The notes beneath the pieces were generated by a model. It was not told the origin of the DNA, searched no databases, and saw only the letters and a program-made list of their open reading frames with translations. Positions 8,455-17,679 of a stretch of 64,000 nucleotides of DNA are shown here, one piece after another. The stretch spans positions 1 through 64,000 of the forward strand of contig JAKLKF010000007.1 of assembly GCA_023150805.1 (NCBI GenBank), read 5' to 3'. The stretch is from Myxococcota bacterium. Its GTDB lineage: Bacteria; Myxococcota_A; UBA796; UBA2385. Both the position numbers and the translations under genes were made by a program. Position 1 is the first letter of the stretch, and the number at the start of each line of letters is the position of its first letter.

Positions 8455-9644
8455 AGCTCGCGCACCACCCGCTCCATCATCCACCGGCAGCGGTCGTGGT
8501 CGGGATCGCGGACGGTGATCCAGCCGTCCGACAGCAGGGTCTGCTTCCAGTCGCGGCGCGGGGCGCCGACGGGCAGCAGCGCCTCCTCCACGATGGAGGC
8601 GCCCAGCTCGGCGCGCAGGCGCTCGAGGCCGTGGACGGCGCGGATCCGCCCCTGCCCGCGCGCACGCTTGAAGACCACGCCGACGTGGTGGGCCCGCTGC
8701 GGCACCCCCTCGAAGGAGCGCCAGCAGGCCGCGCGCGCCCACTCCCGGTAGATGTCCATGTCCTGGGCCAGGTTCCACATGTCCATCAGCTTGCTGCCGC
8801 CGGGGCGGCAGGCGATCTCGCCCAGGACGGCCTCGCCGCGGGCGGTGCGGAACCACTCCATGTGGACGATGCCCGTCTGCATGCCCAGGCCCTGGCTGAC
8901 CCGCCGACCCAGCGCGATCCCCGGCATCAGGGGCGCCACGTAGGGGTTGCGGTAGGTCATCTGGGCGGGGCTGATCCACTCCTCGTTCCGGGCGATGAGC
9001 GGCGGCGGGTAGTAGCGGGTGACGCTCTCCAGGACCGCGACGCCGTCGATGCACAGGGCGTCGTAGGTGTGCTCGTCGCCGACGACGAACTCCTCGACGC
9101 TGACCTCGGCCACCTGGGCCAGGGCCGGCAGGCGCGCGTCCAGCCCGGCCAGGTCGTCGACCCGCCAGGTCGTGGCGGTGCCGGCGCCGGCGATGGGCTT
9201 GACGACCACGGGGAAGCCCAGCTCCTGGGCGGCGGCGCGGAGCTGGGCGGCGGTCGTGGCCCGGCGCGACCGGGGCACGCGGGCGCCGGCGGCCAGGGCC
9301 CGCTCCTTCATGAGCTGCTTGTCGCGGAAGCCCAGCACCGTGTCGGCCGACATGCCGGGAAGCTCCAGGCGTTCGCGGACCCGGGCGGCCAGGATGACGG
9401 TCGGCTCCCACAGGCTCTCCACCCGGTCCACGCCCCGGCCGTCGAGCGCCCGGGCCAGGATGTCCACGCTCTCGTCCTCGCGGGTGTAGCCGGGGATCTC
9501 GACCCAGCCGCTGAGCATCGGCCGGATCGCGTCGGGCGGGGGCCCCTCGCCCGCGCCGATCACCTCGGCGCCGACCTCGACGAGGCCGCGGAGGAAGCGG
9601 GGCATCTCCTGGGGGTAGGCGGGCTGGACGTAGGCGACGCGCAC
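8436..9644 (-). CDS. ATP-grasp domain protein
   Basis: A 402-residue cytoplasmic ATP-grasp enzyme, which would form an amide or similar bond through an acyl-phosphate intermediate. Seen: an N-terminal Rossmann-like part starting VRVAYVQPAYPQEMP, the lid strand FPVVVKPIAGAGTATTW, the hinge EVSVEEFVVG, and the metal-binding segment VLGEIACRPGGS. The GTG start at 9644 is preferred. It has GAGG about 9 bases upstream, and earlier in-frame codons do not look like protein and run into the divergent gene's coding region. Substrate is unknown; it resembles carboxylate-amine ligases of the carbamoyl-phosphate/BL00235 type rather than biotin carboxylase. It converges on the synthase operon and so is probably separately expressed. 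Confidence 0.83.
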   Translation of the reverse strand: MRVAYVQPAYPQEMPRFLRGLVEVGAEVIGAGEGPPPDAIRPMLSGWVEIPGYTREDESVDILARALDGRGVDRVESLWEPTVILAARVRERLELPGMSADTVLGFRDKQLMKERALAAGARVPRSRRATTAAQLRAAAQELGFPVVVKPIAGAGTATTWRVDDLAGLDARLPALAQVAEVSVEEFVVGDEHTYDALCIDGVAVLESVTRYYPPPLIARNEEWISPAQMTYRNPYVAPLMPGIALGRRVSQGLGMQTGIVHMEWFRTARGEAVLGEIACRPGGSKLMDMWNLAQDMDIYREWARAACWRSFEGVPQRAHHVGVVFKRARGQGRIRAVHGLERLRAELGASIVEEALLPVGAPRRDWKQTLLSDGWITVRDPDHDRCRWMMERVVRELQLDAG

Positions 9645-9709
9645 GGGGCACCTCGGGGCGGGGCGGCAGCCTACCGCGAGTGGTCCCCGCCGCGCTGTAG
9701 GCTGGCGCC

Positions 9710-9714
9710 GGAGG
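9710..9714 (+). promoter_or_regulatory. Shine-Dalgarno GGAGG that points to a CTG start
   Basis: GGAGG lies six bases before CTG at 9721. No ATG, GTG or TTG occurs in the right frame between it and the signal-peptide codons. This spacing is what makes CTG 9721 the best start for the secreted protein that follows. Confidence 0.5.
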
Positions 9715-9720
9715 TGCCCC

Positions 9721-11109
9721 CTGCCGCTGCCGCTCCCCTCGCTGGCCCTGCTGCTGCTGTCCCCGGCCCGGGCCGCCGACACCTGGACCGAGGTGCGGCC
9801 GGGCGTGGACTGGCTGCACCGCACGACCTCGGCGCCGCAGGACATCCACGCCGTGCGGATCGATCTCGGGCGGGGCGAGGTCTCGCTGCGGGCCAGCCGC
9901 GACGCCACCGGCAGCGAGCGGCAGGTGACGACGCCGACCTTCGCCGCCAACGTCGGCGCCGTCGTCGCCGTCAACGGCGACTGGTCGGACGGCAGCACGC
10001 CGGTCGGCCTGGCGATCGGGGACGGCTGGCTGTGGCACGACCACCTCGACGACGGCAGCATCGGCGCCTCGTGGGGCTACCTGGCCTGCGACGCCTTCAA
10101 CCAGTGCGACCTGACCAGCCTGCCGCTGTTGTCCGAGGCCTGGTGGTTCACCCCCACCCGGTACCCCTACCGCTACTTCAACGCCGTGGGCGCCAACGGG
10201 GTGCTGCTGCTGGAGGACGGGGTCCGCTGGGAGGGCTGCTACGACGGCTGCGACGGCGACACCTGCCGGCACCCGCGCAGCGCCGCCTGCGTCGACGCCA
10301 CCGGGCAGTACCTGTGGCTCATCGTCGTGGACGGACGCCGCTCGGACGCGCTGGGCATGACCTGCGGCGAGGTGCGGGACCTGGCCCAGGACCTGGGCTG
10401 CTGGGACGCCGTGATGCTGGACGGAGGCGGCTCCTCGACCATGGTGATCGACGGCCTGGTGCGCAACGAGCCCAGCGACGGCAGCCCGCGCACGGTCGCC
10501 AACCACCTGGGCGTCGTCTACACCGAGCGGCCCGACCCCACCTGCGCCGTGCACAGCGGCGGGTGGTGCGAGGGCACCGTGCTGGGCTGGTGCACCGGCG
10601 GCCGGCTGGTCGGCCAGGGTGACTGTGCGTACTACGGCGCCACCTGCCAGGAGGACGAAGGCTGGGCCTTCTGCGTGGACTACCGCTGCCCCGGCGGCGA
10701 CGGCATGGGCTCGGCCTGCCTGGACGCCACCCGGGTCGCCACGTGCACCGACGGCGTGTACGGCGAGGGGGACTGCGCGGCCTTCGGCCTGGTGTGCGGG
10801 GAGGACGCGCACGGAGAGGAGGGCTGCGTCGAGGCCGGCGGCGGCGACGGAGGGGCGGACGGAGGGGCGGCGGACGGAGGGGCGGCGGACGGAGGCGCGA
10901 CCGACGGAGGGGGGGGCGACGGCGGCGCGGACGGAGGACAGGGCGGCGCGTCCGACGGAGGCGGCGCCACCCCGGGCGAGGGGAACCGCGGACAGTCCTA
11001 CGATCCCCAGGGCGGCTGCGCCTGCGGCGGCGGAGCGCCCACCGGCGGCCTGCTGCCCGGCCTGCTGCCCGGCCTGCTGCTCACGCTGCGCCGTCGGCGT
11101 CAGTCCTGA
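9721..11109 (+). CDS. Secreted phosphodiester glycosidase-like protein (NAGPA domain) with MYXO-CTERM-like tail
   Basis: A 462-residue exported protein if CTG 9721 is the start. The next start, GTG 9793, would remove the hydrophobic signal sequence (LPSLALLLLSPARAAD). The catalytic-type domain (about 30-270) matches the phosphodiester glycosidase family (NAGPA, formerly DUF2233): NVGAVVAVNGDWSDG early and MLDGGGSSTMVIDG late, with Asp about 234. Two Cys-rich segments follow (about 270-375). Then comes an Asp/Gly/Ala low-complexity linker of about 45 residues, and a tail GGCACGGGAPTGG, hydrophobic stretch and RRRRQS. The tail resembles the MYXO-CTERM signal for surface anchoring in Myxococcota. 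Natural substrate unknown; the family removes sugars or phospho-sugars from glycoconjugates. Convergent with the GST gene (10-base overlap). Confidence 0.85.
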   Translation: MPLPLPSLALLLLSPARAADTWTEVRPGVDWLHRTTSAPQDIHAVRIDLGRGEVSLRASRDATGSERQVTTPTFAANVGAVVAVNGDWSDGSTPVGLAIGDGWLWHDHLDDGSIGASWGYLACDAFNQCDLTSLPLLSEAWWFTPTRYPYRYFNAVGANGVLLLEDGVRWEGCYDGCDGDTCRHPRSAACVDATGQYLWLIVVDGRRSDALGMTCGEVRDLAQDLGCWDAVMLDGGGSSTMVIDGLVRNEPSDGSPRTVANHLGVVYTERPDPTCAVHSGGWCEGTVLGWCTGGRLVGQGDCAYYGATCQEDEGWAFCVDYRCPGGDGMGSACLDATRVATCTDGVYGEGDCAAFGLVCGEDAHGEEGCVEAGGGDGGADGGAADGGAADGGATDGGGGDGGADGGQGGASDGGGATPGEGNRGQSYDPQGGCACGGGAPTGGLLPGLLPGLLLTLRRRRQS

Positions 11110-11843
11110 CGCGGGTCGGCCGTGCCCCGGTGCGGCTTGCCGTCCGCCCACCACCGGTCCCGCACCCGGTCGACGAAGGCCACCAGGTTGTCGTGCTGCT
11201 CCAGCAGGGGCCGGAGGTCCCCGCCGTAGGTGCCGCCGTGGATCTGGGCCAGCGGACCGTACACGGCCGCGTCCACCAGGGTCGGCACCCCCAGCAACCA
11301 GTCCTGGGCGCCCAGGCTGTCCGCCAGGCACTGGAGATCCTGGCGGGCCTGGTCCAGCAGGTCGGCCCGCGGCCGCCGACCCAGGCCCTGGCCGTGCAGC
11401 ATCGTCCGCACCCCGCGCTGGGCGTAGGCGGCCACCAGGGGGCGCACCGGCGCCGGGACGCCGCGGAAGTACTGCTCCTTCACCACGGGCCAGCCCGCGT
11501 CGATCCACCGATCCCACACCAGCGCCCAGTACAGGCTGTCCTCGGCCAGCCGCCGCAGCGCGTGGCCCCGGGCGCGCTCGCCCGCGGACAGGCCCGCCCA
11601 CGGGTCGATGCCGTGCTCTGCCGCCAGGGTGGCCAGGATCACCTGGCTGTCCTCCAGGGTGCGCCCGTCGGGCAGCGTCACGTAGGGCACCTTGCCCGTC
11701 TTGGACTTCGGCAGCCCGTGGAGCAGGTCGTAGTGGTACGGGATCTCCACCATCCGCAGCCAGGTACAGAGCTTCACCACGAAGGGGCTGGCGCTGCAGA
11801 GGCCGAAGACCGGTGAGATGCCGTGGACGGTGAGGGCGGGCAT
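11100..11843 (-). CDS. Glutathione S-transferase family protein (FAXC/metaxin-like)
   Basis: A 247-residue two-domain GST-fold protein. The thioredoxin-like N-terminus contains SPFVVKLCTWLRMVEIPYH, then KSKTGKVPYVTLPDG and EDSQVIL, which supply the cis-Pro and the Ser of the glutathione-binding site. The KSKTGK-P segment is typical of the FAXC/metaxin-like branch. The all-helical C-terminal domain ends with YGGDLRPLLEQHDNLVAFVDRV. No signal peptide, so cytoplasmic. The specific function is not predictable from sequence; members often act in detoxification or as binding proteins. ATG 11843 lies 25 bases from the stop of the CPBP gene, so the two may be co-transcribed. Confidence 0.87.
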   Translation of the reverse strand: MPALTVHGISPVFGLCSASPFVVKLCTWLRMVEIPYHYDLLHGLPKSKTGKVPYVTLPDGRTLEDSQVILATLAAEHGIDPWAGLSAGERARGHALRRLAEDSLYWALVWDRWIDAGWPVVKEQYFRGVPAPVRPLVAAYAQRGVRTMLHGQGLGRRPRADLLDQARQDLQCLADSLGAQDWLLGVPTLVDAAVYGPLAQIHGGTYGGDLRPLLEQHDNLVAFVDRVRDRWWADGKPHRGTADPRQD

Positions 11844-11868
11844 GAGGGCTCCCTGGGGCCGCGCCCCC

Positions 11869-12750
11869 CTACCCGTTCCGCAGCCAGAACCCCAGCAGGT
11901 TCACGCTGACGATCTGCAGGGTGTGCAGCAGCCACAGGGGAAGGAAGCTGCCGGCCCGCCAGCAGAACCAGCCCGCCAGGATCCCGCCGGGCAGCGACAG
12001 GAACAGCTCGAGGTCGGGCTTGCCCTTGTGCAGCAGGAAGAAGGCGCAGGCCTGGAAGAGGATCGCGGCGACCACGTCGCCCCGCCGGGCCAGGGCGAAG
12101 AGCAGGAAGCCCCGAAAGAGGAACTCCCAGCCGATGAAGTCGAGCGCCAGCCCCGCCTGCTGCCGGAGGAGCTGGTCGAGGTGGCTGCGGGCCGGTCGAT
12201 ACCAGGGGTAGAACTCGCGCATCTCGGCCGACAGGTGCATCGCCACGCTGACCCCCAGCAGCACCAGCACCGCCGCCGCCGCCGTGCGGGGCAGCCACCA
12301 GCGCCAGTCCCCAGGGGACAGGCCCCACCGCGCCAGGGGCTCGCCGCCCTGCCGCGCGGCCAGCAAGAGCATCGCCAGCCCCAGCCCCAGCGCCGCGAAG
12401 GCCGGGCCGGGCTGCGCGGCCAGCAGCGAGGCCTTGGGGGGCCCGACCAGGCGCATCGCCGTGGGCACGCAGACCAGCAAGGCCCCCGCGGCCGCCAGGG
12501 CCCGGGCCCGGCCGCGCAGGGCCCACAAGAGCCCCGCCGCCAGCGGGATCGCGCCGAAGAGCGACCCTCGCCAGGCGCCGCGCAGCAGCGGGTCCCCCTT
12601 CAGGTCATGGGTCAGCTCGACGAAGAAGACCCCGCCGAAGACCAGCGCCACCAGCCAGGCCAGGTCTGGGCCGGCCGGGTGGGCCGGCGGCGGCAGGTCG
12701 CCCACCAGGGCGGTGCGGAGGCGGCGCAGGCGCGGGAGCAGGCGGTCCAT
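11869..12750 (-). CDS. CPBP family intramembrane metalloprotease
   Basis: A 293-residue multi-pass membrane protein with about eight hydrophobic helices. The last third carries the CPBP (Abi/CAAX-like) motifs: IGWEFLFRGFLL, where the usual EExxxR pair appears as WExxxR, then FFLLHKGKP with the first His, and LPLWLLHTLQ with the second. Members cleave or process membrane-linked substrates or peptides; no specific substrate is indicated. One of the two expected glutamates is a Trp, which leaves catalytic activity uncertain. ATG 12750 lies 30 bases after the stop of the sorting-tail protein upstream, and the GST gene follows at 25 bases, so the three minus-strand genes could form one operon. Confidence 0.85.
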   Translation of the reverse strand: MDRLLPRLRRLRTALVGDLPPPAHPAGPDLAWLVALVFGGVFFVELTHDLKGDPLLRGAWRGSLFGAIPLAAGLLWALRGRARALAAAGALLVCVPTAMRLVGPPKASLLAAQPGPAFAALGLGLAMLLLAARQGGEPLARWGLSPGDWRWWLPRTAAAAVLVLLGVSVAMHLSAEMREFYPWYRPARSHLDQLLRQQAGLALDFIGWEFLFRGFLLFALARRGDVVAAILFQACAFFLLHKGKPDLELFLSLPGGILAGWFCWRAGSFLPLWLLHTLQIVSVNLLGFWLRNG

Positions 12751-12780
12751 CGCGCGACGGTAGCGCAGGCGGCCCGACCC

Positions 12781-13620
12781 TCAGCGGCGGCGACGGGCCA
12801 CCAGCGGCGCGACCAGCAGGCCCAGCAGGCCGGCCACCGCGGGGGCCTGCGCGCAGCCAGCCGGCGCCAGGTCCTCGGCGCCCCGCCCCTGGAGCGTGGC
12901 GCAGACCGGCTCGGCCGAGGACACGCGCCCCCCGGCCGGATCGACCTGGACCACCGTGAAGCACTCGATGTCGAGATCCCGCTCCAGGTCCGTGCTGGTG
13001 GCGGTGAAGCTCAGCGGCGCGTCCGCCGCCGTGCCCACGACGGTGAACCAGTCGTCCAGGGTGCCGTCGGGGGTGGTGCGGTGGAGGTAGAGCCAGGACA
13101 GCGGGTCGGCGTGGGCGGGCACGCCGATCCTGCCCGAGAAGCTGCGCCGTGCCTCGCCGCAGGGCGCCTCCGCCTTCTCGGGCAGCTCGCCCACCGTCAG
13201 GCTCAGCAGCCCGGGCGCGGCGATGGCCTCCTCGGCCGGCGTCTCCCCGACCACGAAGCCGAAGCGGTGGCTGCCCGTGCCGTCGGGGGCCGTCACCTCC
13301 ACCGCCACCCGCGCGCCCGCGGGCAGGTCGGCGTCGGGCGTGAACAGGCTCACGCCGGTCCAGCGCGCGGCCGACTCCTCGTGGACCAGGGTCTCGACGG
13401 ACCCGGTGACGGGCACGCCGTCGGCCGTCACCGCCAGGAAGGCGGGATCCTGGTCGTAGTTGGTCCACCACAGGCCGATGCGCGCGTCGGTCGGCACGCC
13501 GGTCGCGCGGTCGGGGGGGACCGTGGCCTGGATCCGCGCCGGCGCGGACTCGCAGGCGGCGTGGGCGGCGGGCGCCACCAGCGACCAGGCGCAGAGGAGG
13601 ACCGACAGCAGCGCACGCAT
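12781..13620 (-). CDS. Secreted protein with C-terminal sorting-type tail, function unknown
   Basis: A 279-residue exported protein. ATG 13620 begins a clear signal peptide (MRALLSVLLCAWSLVAPAAHAA), rather than the 20-residue-longer open frame. The body is rich in beta-strand patterns and resembles Ig-like or DUF-type adhesion folds: PPDRATGVPTDARIGLWW at the start is like the Big_5 (Ig-like, bacterial) domain that opens with such phrases. The C-terminus is GCAQAPAVAGLL, hydrophobic residues and VARRRR, a Cys-helix-Arg pattern similar to MYXO-CTERM. It is therefore probably displayed at the cell surface. No enzyme motif was found. Confidence 0.75.
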   Translation of the reverse strand: MRALLSVLLCAWSLVAPAAHAACESAPARIQATVPPDRATGVPTDARIGLWWTNYDQDPAFLAVTADGVPVTGSVETLVHEESAARWTGVSLFTPDADLPAGARVAVEVTAPDGTGSHRFGFVVGETPAEEAIAAPGLLSLTVGELPEKAEAPCGEARRSFSGRIGVPAHADPLSWLYLHRTTPDGTLDDWFTVVGTAADAPLSFTATSTDLERDLDIECFTVVQVDPAGGRVSSAEPVCATLQGRGAEDLAPAGCAQAPAVAGLLGLLVAPLVARRRR

Positions 13621-13711
13621 CGAGCGACCCGGGAGCGAAGAGACCTTTGCCAGGCTACCTCCCTGGCGCCGGGCCGCCACGCGGCGGCGACCTTCGTGGC
13701 AGGATCGTCAA

Positions 13712-15136
13712 GTGACCGGTCCCCCTCCCTCCCGCGCGCCCGGCCTGGCGACCGCGGCCGCCGCGCTGCTGCTGTCGCTGGCCGCAATGGCCCGCCAGCA
13801 GGCCCTCGCCGCCCTCTCGCCCCTGGACCTGGCCTTCTTCACCCAGTCGGCCTGCATGGCCGCGCGGGGGCGGGGCTTCGCGCAGACGGTGCTCAGCTTC
13901 GACGGCTCCACCCTGGGGACCAGCGTGCACCTCAGCCCGGACCGGCTGCTGCAGGTGCCCGCTGCCGCCCTGGCCGGGGCCACCGGCCTGGCCGGCCTGC
14001 AGGGCGCGGCCGTCGGCCTGGGCCTGGGCGCGGTCGCGGCCCTGGCGCAGCGGGCCGGCGCGACGCCCCGGGCGGCCGCGATCCTGGTGCTCGCCGCCGC
14101 CGCGCACCCGCTCACGCTGGCCCTGGCGACCGCCGACGCCCGGCCGATCACCTTCATGGTGCCCGGCGTGCTGTGGGCCGCCTGGGCGCTGCAGGCCGGG
14201 CGCCCCCTGCCGCTGGCCCTGGCCGGCCTGCTGACCATCGGCGCCCGCGAGGAGGCCCCCCTGGCGCTCGCCGGCCTCCTGCCCTGGGCCGCGGGCCGCT
14301 CCCGCGCCTCCCAGCTCACCCTGGTCGGCCTGGTCCTCCTCGCCCTGGCGCTTCCCCTGCTCACCTGGGGGCACAGCGGCTCCACCTCCCTGCACGACGA
14401 CCCCGGCGGCGCCCTCCGCGCCATCCTCGCGGGCGCACGCCCCCTGCTGCGAGACCCCGGCGAGGCGCGCTTCCTGCTCCTCTGCCTGCTGGCCGCGCCG
14501 GCGGCCCTGTTCGCCCCGCGCCTGCTGCTGCCCGGCCTGCTCGGCTGGCTGGCCCTCATCAGCCTGTCGCAGCGCGAGCCCGCCCACCCGACCGGCGCCG
14601 GCATGCACTACCTCGCGCTCGCCTGCCCCCTGCTGCTGGCCGCCGCCGCGACCGGGGCCGGGCGGCTCTGCGCGCGGGGGCGGGCACCCGCCGTCGCCGT
14701 CCCGCTCACCCTGCTGGCGCTGGCCGGCGCCGCCGCAGCCCCCGGCTGGTCCCAGGTCGCCGGCTGGGCCGCCGACCGCCTGGGCGGCGACCTGCGCCTG
14801 GCGGCGCGCCAGGAGCTGCTCGACGCCCCCCGCGACGACGACGACGGCGGCGTGCTCGCGGTCTCCCCGGTGGTGCCGCCGTTGGCCTGCCGGGCCGGCC
14901 TGTGGGTCCCCGGCCACGTCGACAAGGACCCGGCCGCGCGCCAGCGGGTCGCCCGCGCGGTGGACTGGGCCCTGCTGCCCGACCGCCTGGGCAGCGCCGA
15001 CGAGGGGCTGGAGGGCGTGCGCCCCGAGGAGCTCGAGGCCTGGCGCGGGCTGCTCGAGGCCGAGGGGCTCGCCGTGGACCGGCGAGGGGGCGGCCTGGAG
15101 CGGTGGCGGCGGGTGGATCGGCCCCTCGGACCTTGA
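13712..15136 (+). CDS. DUF2079-type multi-pass membrane protein
   Basis: A 474-residue polytopic membrane protein. GTG 13712 has AGGA eight to ten bases upstream and gives a first transmembrane helix at once. The pattern LSPLDLAFFTQSACMAARGRGF followed by SVHLSPDRLLQVPAAAL resembles the DUF2079 family, distant relatives of GT-C fold glycosyltransferases. It has about nine hydrophobic helices and a soluble C-terminal part of about 110 residues. The family contains predicted lipid-linked sugar transferases, but no function has been shown for this type and no substrate can be given. The gene ends in a strong inverted repeat shared with the convergent cytochrome gene. Confidence 0.72.
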   Translation: MTGPPPSRAPGLATAAAALLLSLAAMARQQALAALSPLDLAFFTQSACMAARGRGFAQTVLSFDGSTLGTSVHLSPDRLLQVPAAALAGATGLAGLQGAAVGLGLGAVAALAQRAGATPRAAAILVLAAAAHPLTLALATADARPITFMVPGVLWAAWALQAGRPLPLALAGLLTIGAREEAPLALAGLLPWAAGRSRASQLTLVGLVLLALALPLLTWGHSGSTSLHDDPGGALRAILAGARPLLRDPGEARFLLLCLLAAPAALFAPRLLLPGLLGWLALISLSQREPAHPTGAGMHYLALACPLLLAAAATGAGRLCARGRAPAVAVPLTLLALAGAAAAPGWSQVAGWAADRLGGDLRLAARQELLDAPRDDDDGGVLAVSPVVPPLACRAGLWVPGHVDKDPAARQRVARAVDWALLPDRLGSADEGLEGVRPEELEAWRGLLEAEGLAVDRRGGGLERWRRVDRPLGP

Positions 15137-15170
15137 CGCCCGGTCGGGGCACGGCACCCCCGACGTGCGA

Positions 15171-15203
15171 CCGCCCCCCTCGATCCATCGTCGAGGGGGG
15201 CGG
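15171..15203. terminator. Inverted repeat, likely bidirectional terminator
   Basis: CCGCCCCCCTCGA (15171-15183) and TCGAGGGGGGCGG (15191-15203) form a perfect 13-bp stem with a 7-base loop. It sits between two convergent genes (ends at 15136 and 15272). No T-tract follows on either strand, which is common for terminators in very GC-rich genomes. Confidence 0.6.
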
Positions 15204-15271
15204 CAGGCGGGGCTCACCGCATCCGTGGCCGGACCCGGCCCGCCCCGGAGGGGGCGGACCGCGTCATCCGC

Positions 15272-17679
15272 TCACTCGGTGTCGGCGTAGTCGTCGTAGA
15301 CGGCCTGGTGCTCGGCACCGGCGTTGTCGTGGCAGACCGCGCAGGTCTCGGGGCCGACGTCGGCGCCCTCTTCGGTCTCCTCGCCGAAGAAGGACATGAT
15401 GGTCGCCACCACGCTGTCCCACTCCACGTCCGCCGCCGCGACGCCGTAGCCGTTGAGCTTGGTGTGCGCGTTGAAGGACACGAGGCCGTTGAAGTCGTCC
15501 TCGTTGATGTAGTGCGCCCGGTGGCAGCCGCCGCAGGCCCGGGCCCCGGGGCCACGATGGTGCTCTCCACGCCGGTGATGTCGCGGTAGGGCACGTCATC
15601 GGCGGCGGACAGCTTGCCGGCCAGGGTCACCGCCTGGTCGGGCACTTCGTACATGCCCTCGTTGTGGCAGGCCTCACAGTTCTTGATCGTGAAGTTCGGG
15701 AAGCCGTGCTCGACGTGCATCTCGTAGCGCATCGCCTCGACCGGGTCGTCGAAGTCGATGTCACCGGGGTCGTAGGCCTGGAACGAGTGCAGCGCGTGGA
15801 TGTACGAGTCCAGCGAGCGCGACTGCATCTCCAGGTGCGAGCCGGCGTCGTTGGGCTTGTGGCACATCTTGCAGACCGCGATGTTCCCGCTGCGGTTGGG
15901 CGAGTGGAAGGTGGTCGCGAGCGTGTCGTGGCAGGCGTTGCACTTCTCGACGTCGACGATGTCGGGGTGGTAGCCGTCGGCGAAGGCGTTGTCCGCCAGC
16001 TCGAAGGTCCGCGACGGCGCCGTCGGGGCGATGCTCTGGTCGTCCTCGGGGACGCAGGTGCCCGAGTCGCAGTAGGTGTCGTCCTCGGCGCAGCCCTCGC
16101 CCGCGCCCTCTCCGCAGTCGCTCTCGTCGTCCTCGTCCAGGTCACCGATGACGATGGTCGCGCTCGGCCGCACGACGATCTCGACCCGCCGGACCTTTCC
16201 GTCCGCGGAGATGTCCGCGGCGTAGGAGCTCAGGTCGATGGTCGCCGTCCAGGTGCCGTCGCCGTTGTCGACCTCGTCGCCGCTGACGTAGGCGAAGAAG
16301 TCCTTGGCGTCGTAGGCGTACAGACCCGCCCGGACGTCCGGCTCGACGTCGGTCGCGTCGATGCCGTCGACGTCGATGGGCTCGGTCACCGAGACGTCCA
16401 CCGTGAGCACCGAGGTGTCGCTGTCGAAGCTGGTGTCGTCGATGGTGACCACGATCGCGTCGGAGTAGCGGACCCCGTCGGAGCTGTAGATCATCGGGTC
16501 GTAGCCGCCGTTGTGCAGCGTGCTCAGCAGGACGCCCGAGGCCGCGCCGCCCGAGACGTGACAGGCCGCGCAGTCCGAGGTGAGGCTGTGGTAGCCGGAC
16601 ACACCCGCGTTGTCCCAGATGGTGGAAAGGGAGTGCTCCGCCGTGCCGTAGTCCTCGCTGCCGGTCACCGCGTGGCAGCTCCGACAGGTCTCGATGGTGA
16701 AGTTCTCGTCGACCAGGACCTCGTCCAGCTTGCCCTCGTGGCAGGTCACGCAGTTGGACATGCGCTGCGGGTAGGGGAACTCCATGGCGTGCGTCATGTG
16801 CACGTCGTTCATCACGTTCGCCGTGTAGGCGTAGTAGATCTCCTCTTCCTCGGTCACGTCGCTGCCGTTGTGGATCTCGCTGTAGCGCAGCGGGTCGTCG
16901 ACCAGGATCTGCCAGTCGACGTGGCCACCTTCCTTGGTGTCGTAGTGGCAGGCCTTGCACGCGGCGAAGTCACCCAGCCCCTCGACCTGTGCCGCCCGGT
17001 AGCCGTGCTTCATGTAGGGCGCGCCGTGGCAGCTCTCGCAGCCGGACACGTTGGCGGGCGACTCGTAGGGGTCGGTCTCGGCGGTGCCGAAGGCCAGCGC
17101 GGCGTTGTCGGCGAAGTCGTAGAGGTGGATCGAGCCGCCGGCCTCGGTGTCCAGTTCCTCGTCGGCCACGTAGCCGTAGACCACGGCGTTCGACAGCTCG
17201 GGAGCGTAGGCCGAGCCCGAGAAGGAGATCGTGTACTGTCCGGGCGAGCCCAGGACGCCCGTGATGGTCTGGCGGTCGAAGCCGATCGAGTGGTCGAAGG
17301 TCTGGGTCGCGGCGTCGTACTCGACCGCGTAGAAGCGCGACTGGTCGAGGTTGGGCAGGCCGTTGGACGCGCCGGGCACGCCGTCGAAGTCGACGTAGGG
17401 GACCGCGTTCTTGTAGATCGAGAAGGTCAGGACCACGTCGTAGGTCTTGCCGACCAGGGTGCTCTCGACGCTCTCCAGCACGAGGTCCAGGCCGCTGGCG
17501 TCGGCCGGCGCGATCGTGGTGTCCTCGCCATCCTCGCCGTCCTCACCGTCGACGCCGTCCACGCCATCCGCGCCGTTGGCGCCATCCGCGCCGTTGGCGC
17601 CATCCGCGCCGTCCTTGCCCGCGCAGCCGAAGGCGCCCAGGGACAGGGCCAGCGCCACCGTGAGGTTCGTTCTGTACAG
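15272..17679 (-). CDS. OmcA/MtrC-like decaheme c-type cytochrome lipoprotein, frameshifted near the 3' end
   Basis: An outer-surface multiheme lipoprotein of the OmcA/MtrC type, which moves electrons to extracellular acceptors. The N-terminus has a signal ending LSLGAFGC (lipobox), then collagen-like Gly-X-Asp triplets (about 30 residues), a beta-domain, and heme motifs. Eight CXXCH sites are in the open frame: CESCH, CKACH, CVTCH, CRSCH, CAACH, CNACH, CKMCH, CEACH. A ninth (CGGCH) and tenth (CAVCH) appear only after changing frame by one base in the G/C run at 15537-15552. With that correction the protein has exactly ten sites and stops at 15272. Uncorrected, the frame runs on to 15214 as unrelated sequence. 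The start is uncertain: CTG 17679 gives a normal signal peptide, ATG 17781 adds 34 residues. No MtrA/MtrB-like genes are adjacent. Confidence 0.82.

Noticed and set aside
10830..10990. Apparent tandem DNA repeat in the secreted glycosidase-like gene
   Set aside because: It is a coding Gly/Asp/Ala linker typical of Myxococcota surface proteins, not a CRISPR array or satellite.
6682..11601. A 1639-residue minus-strand open frame across several genes
   Set aside because: It covers parts of five well-supported genes in a wrong frame and has no family features.
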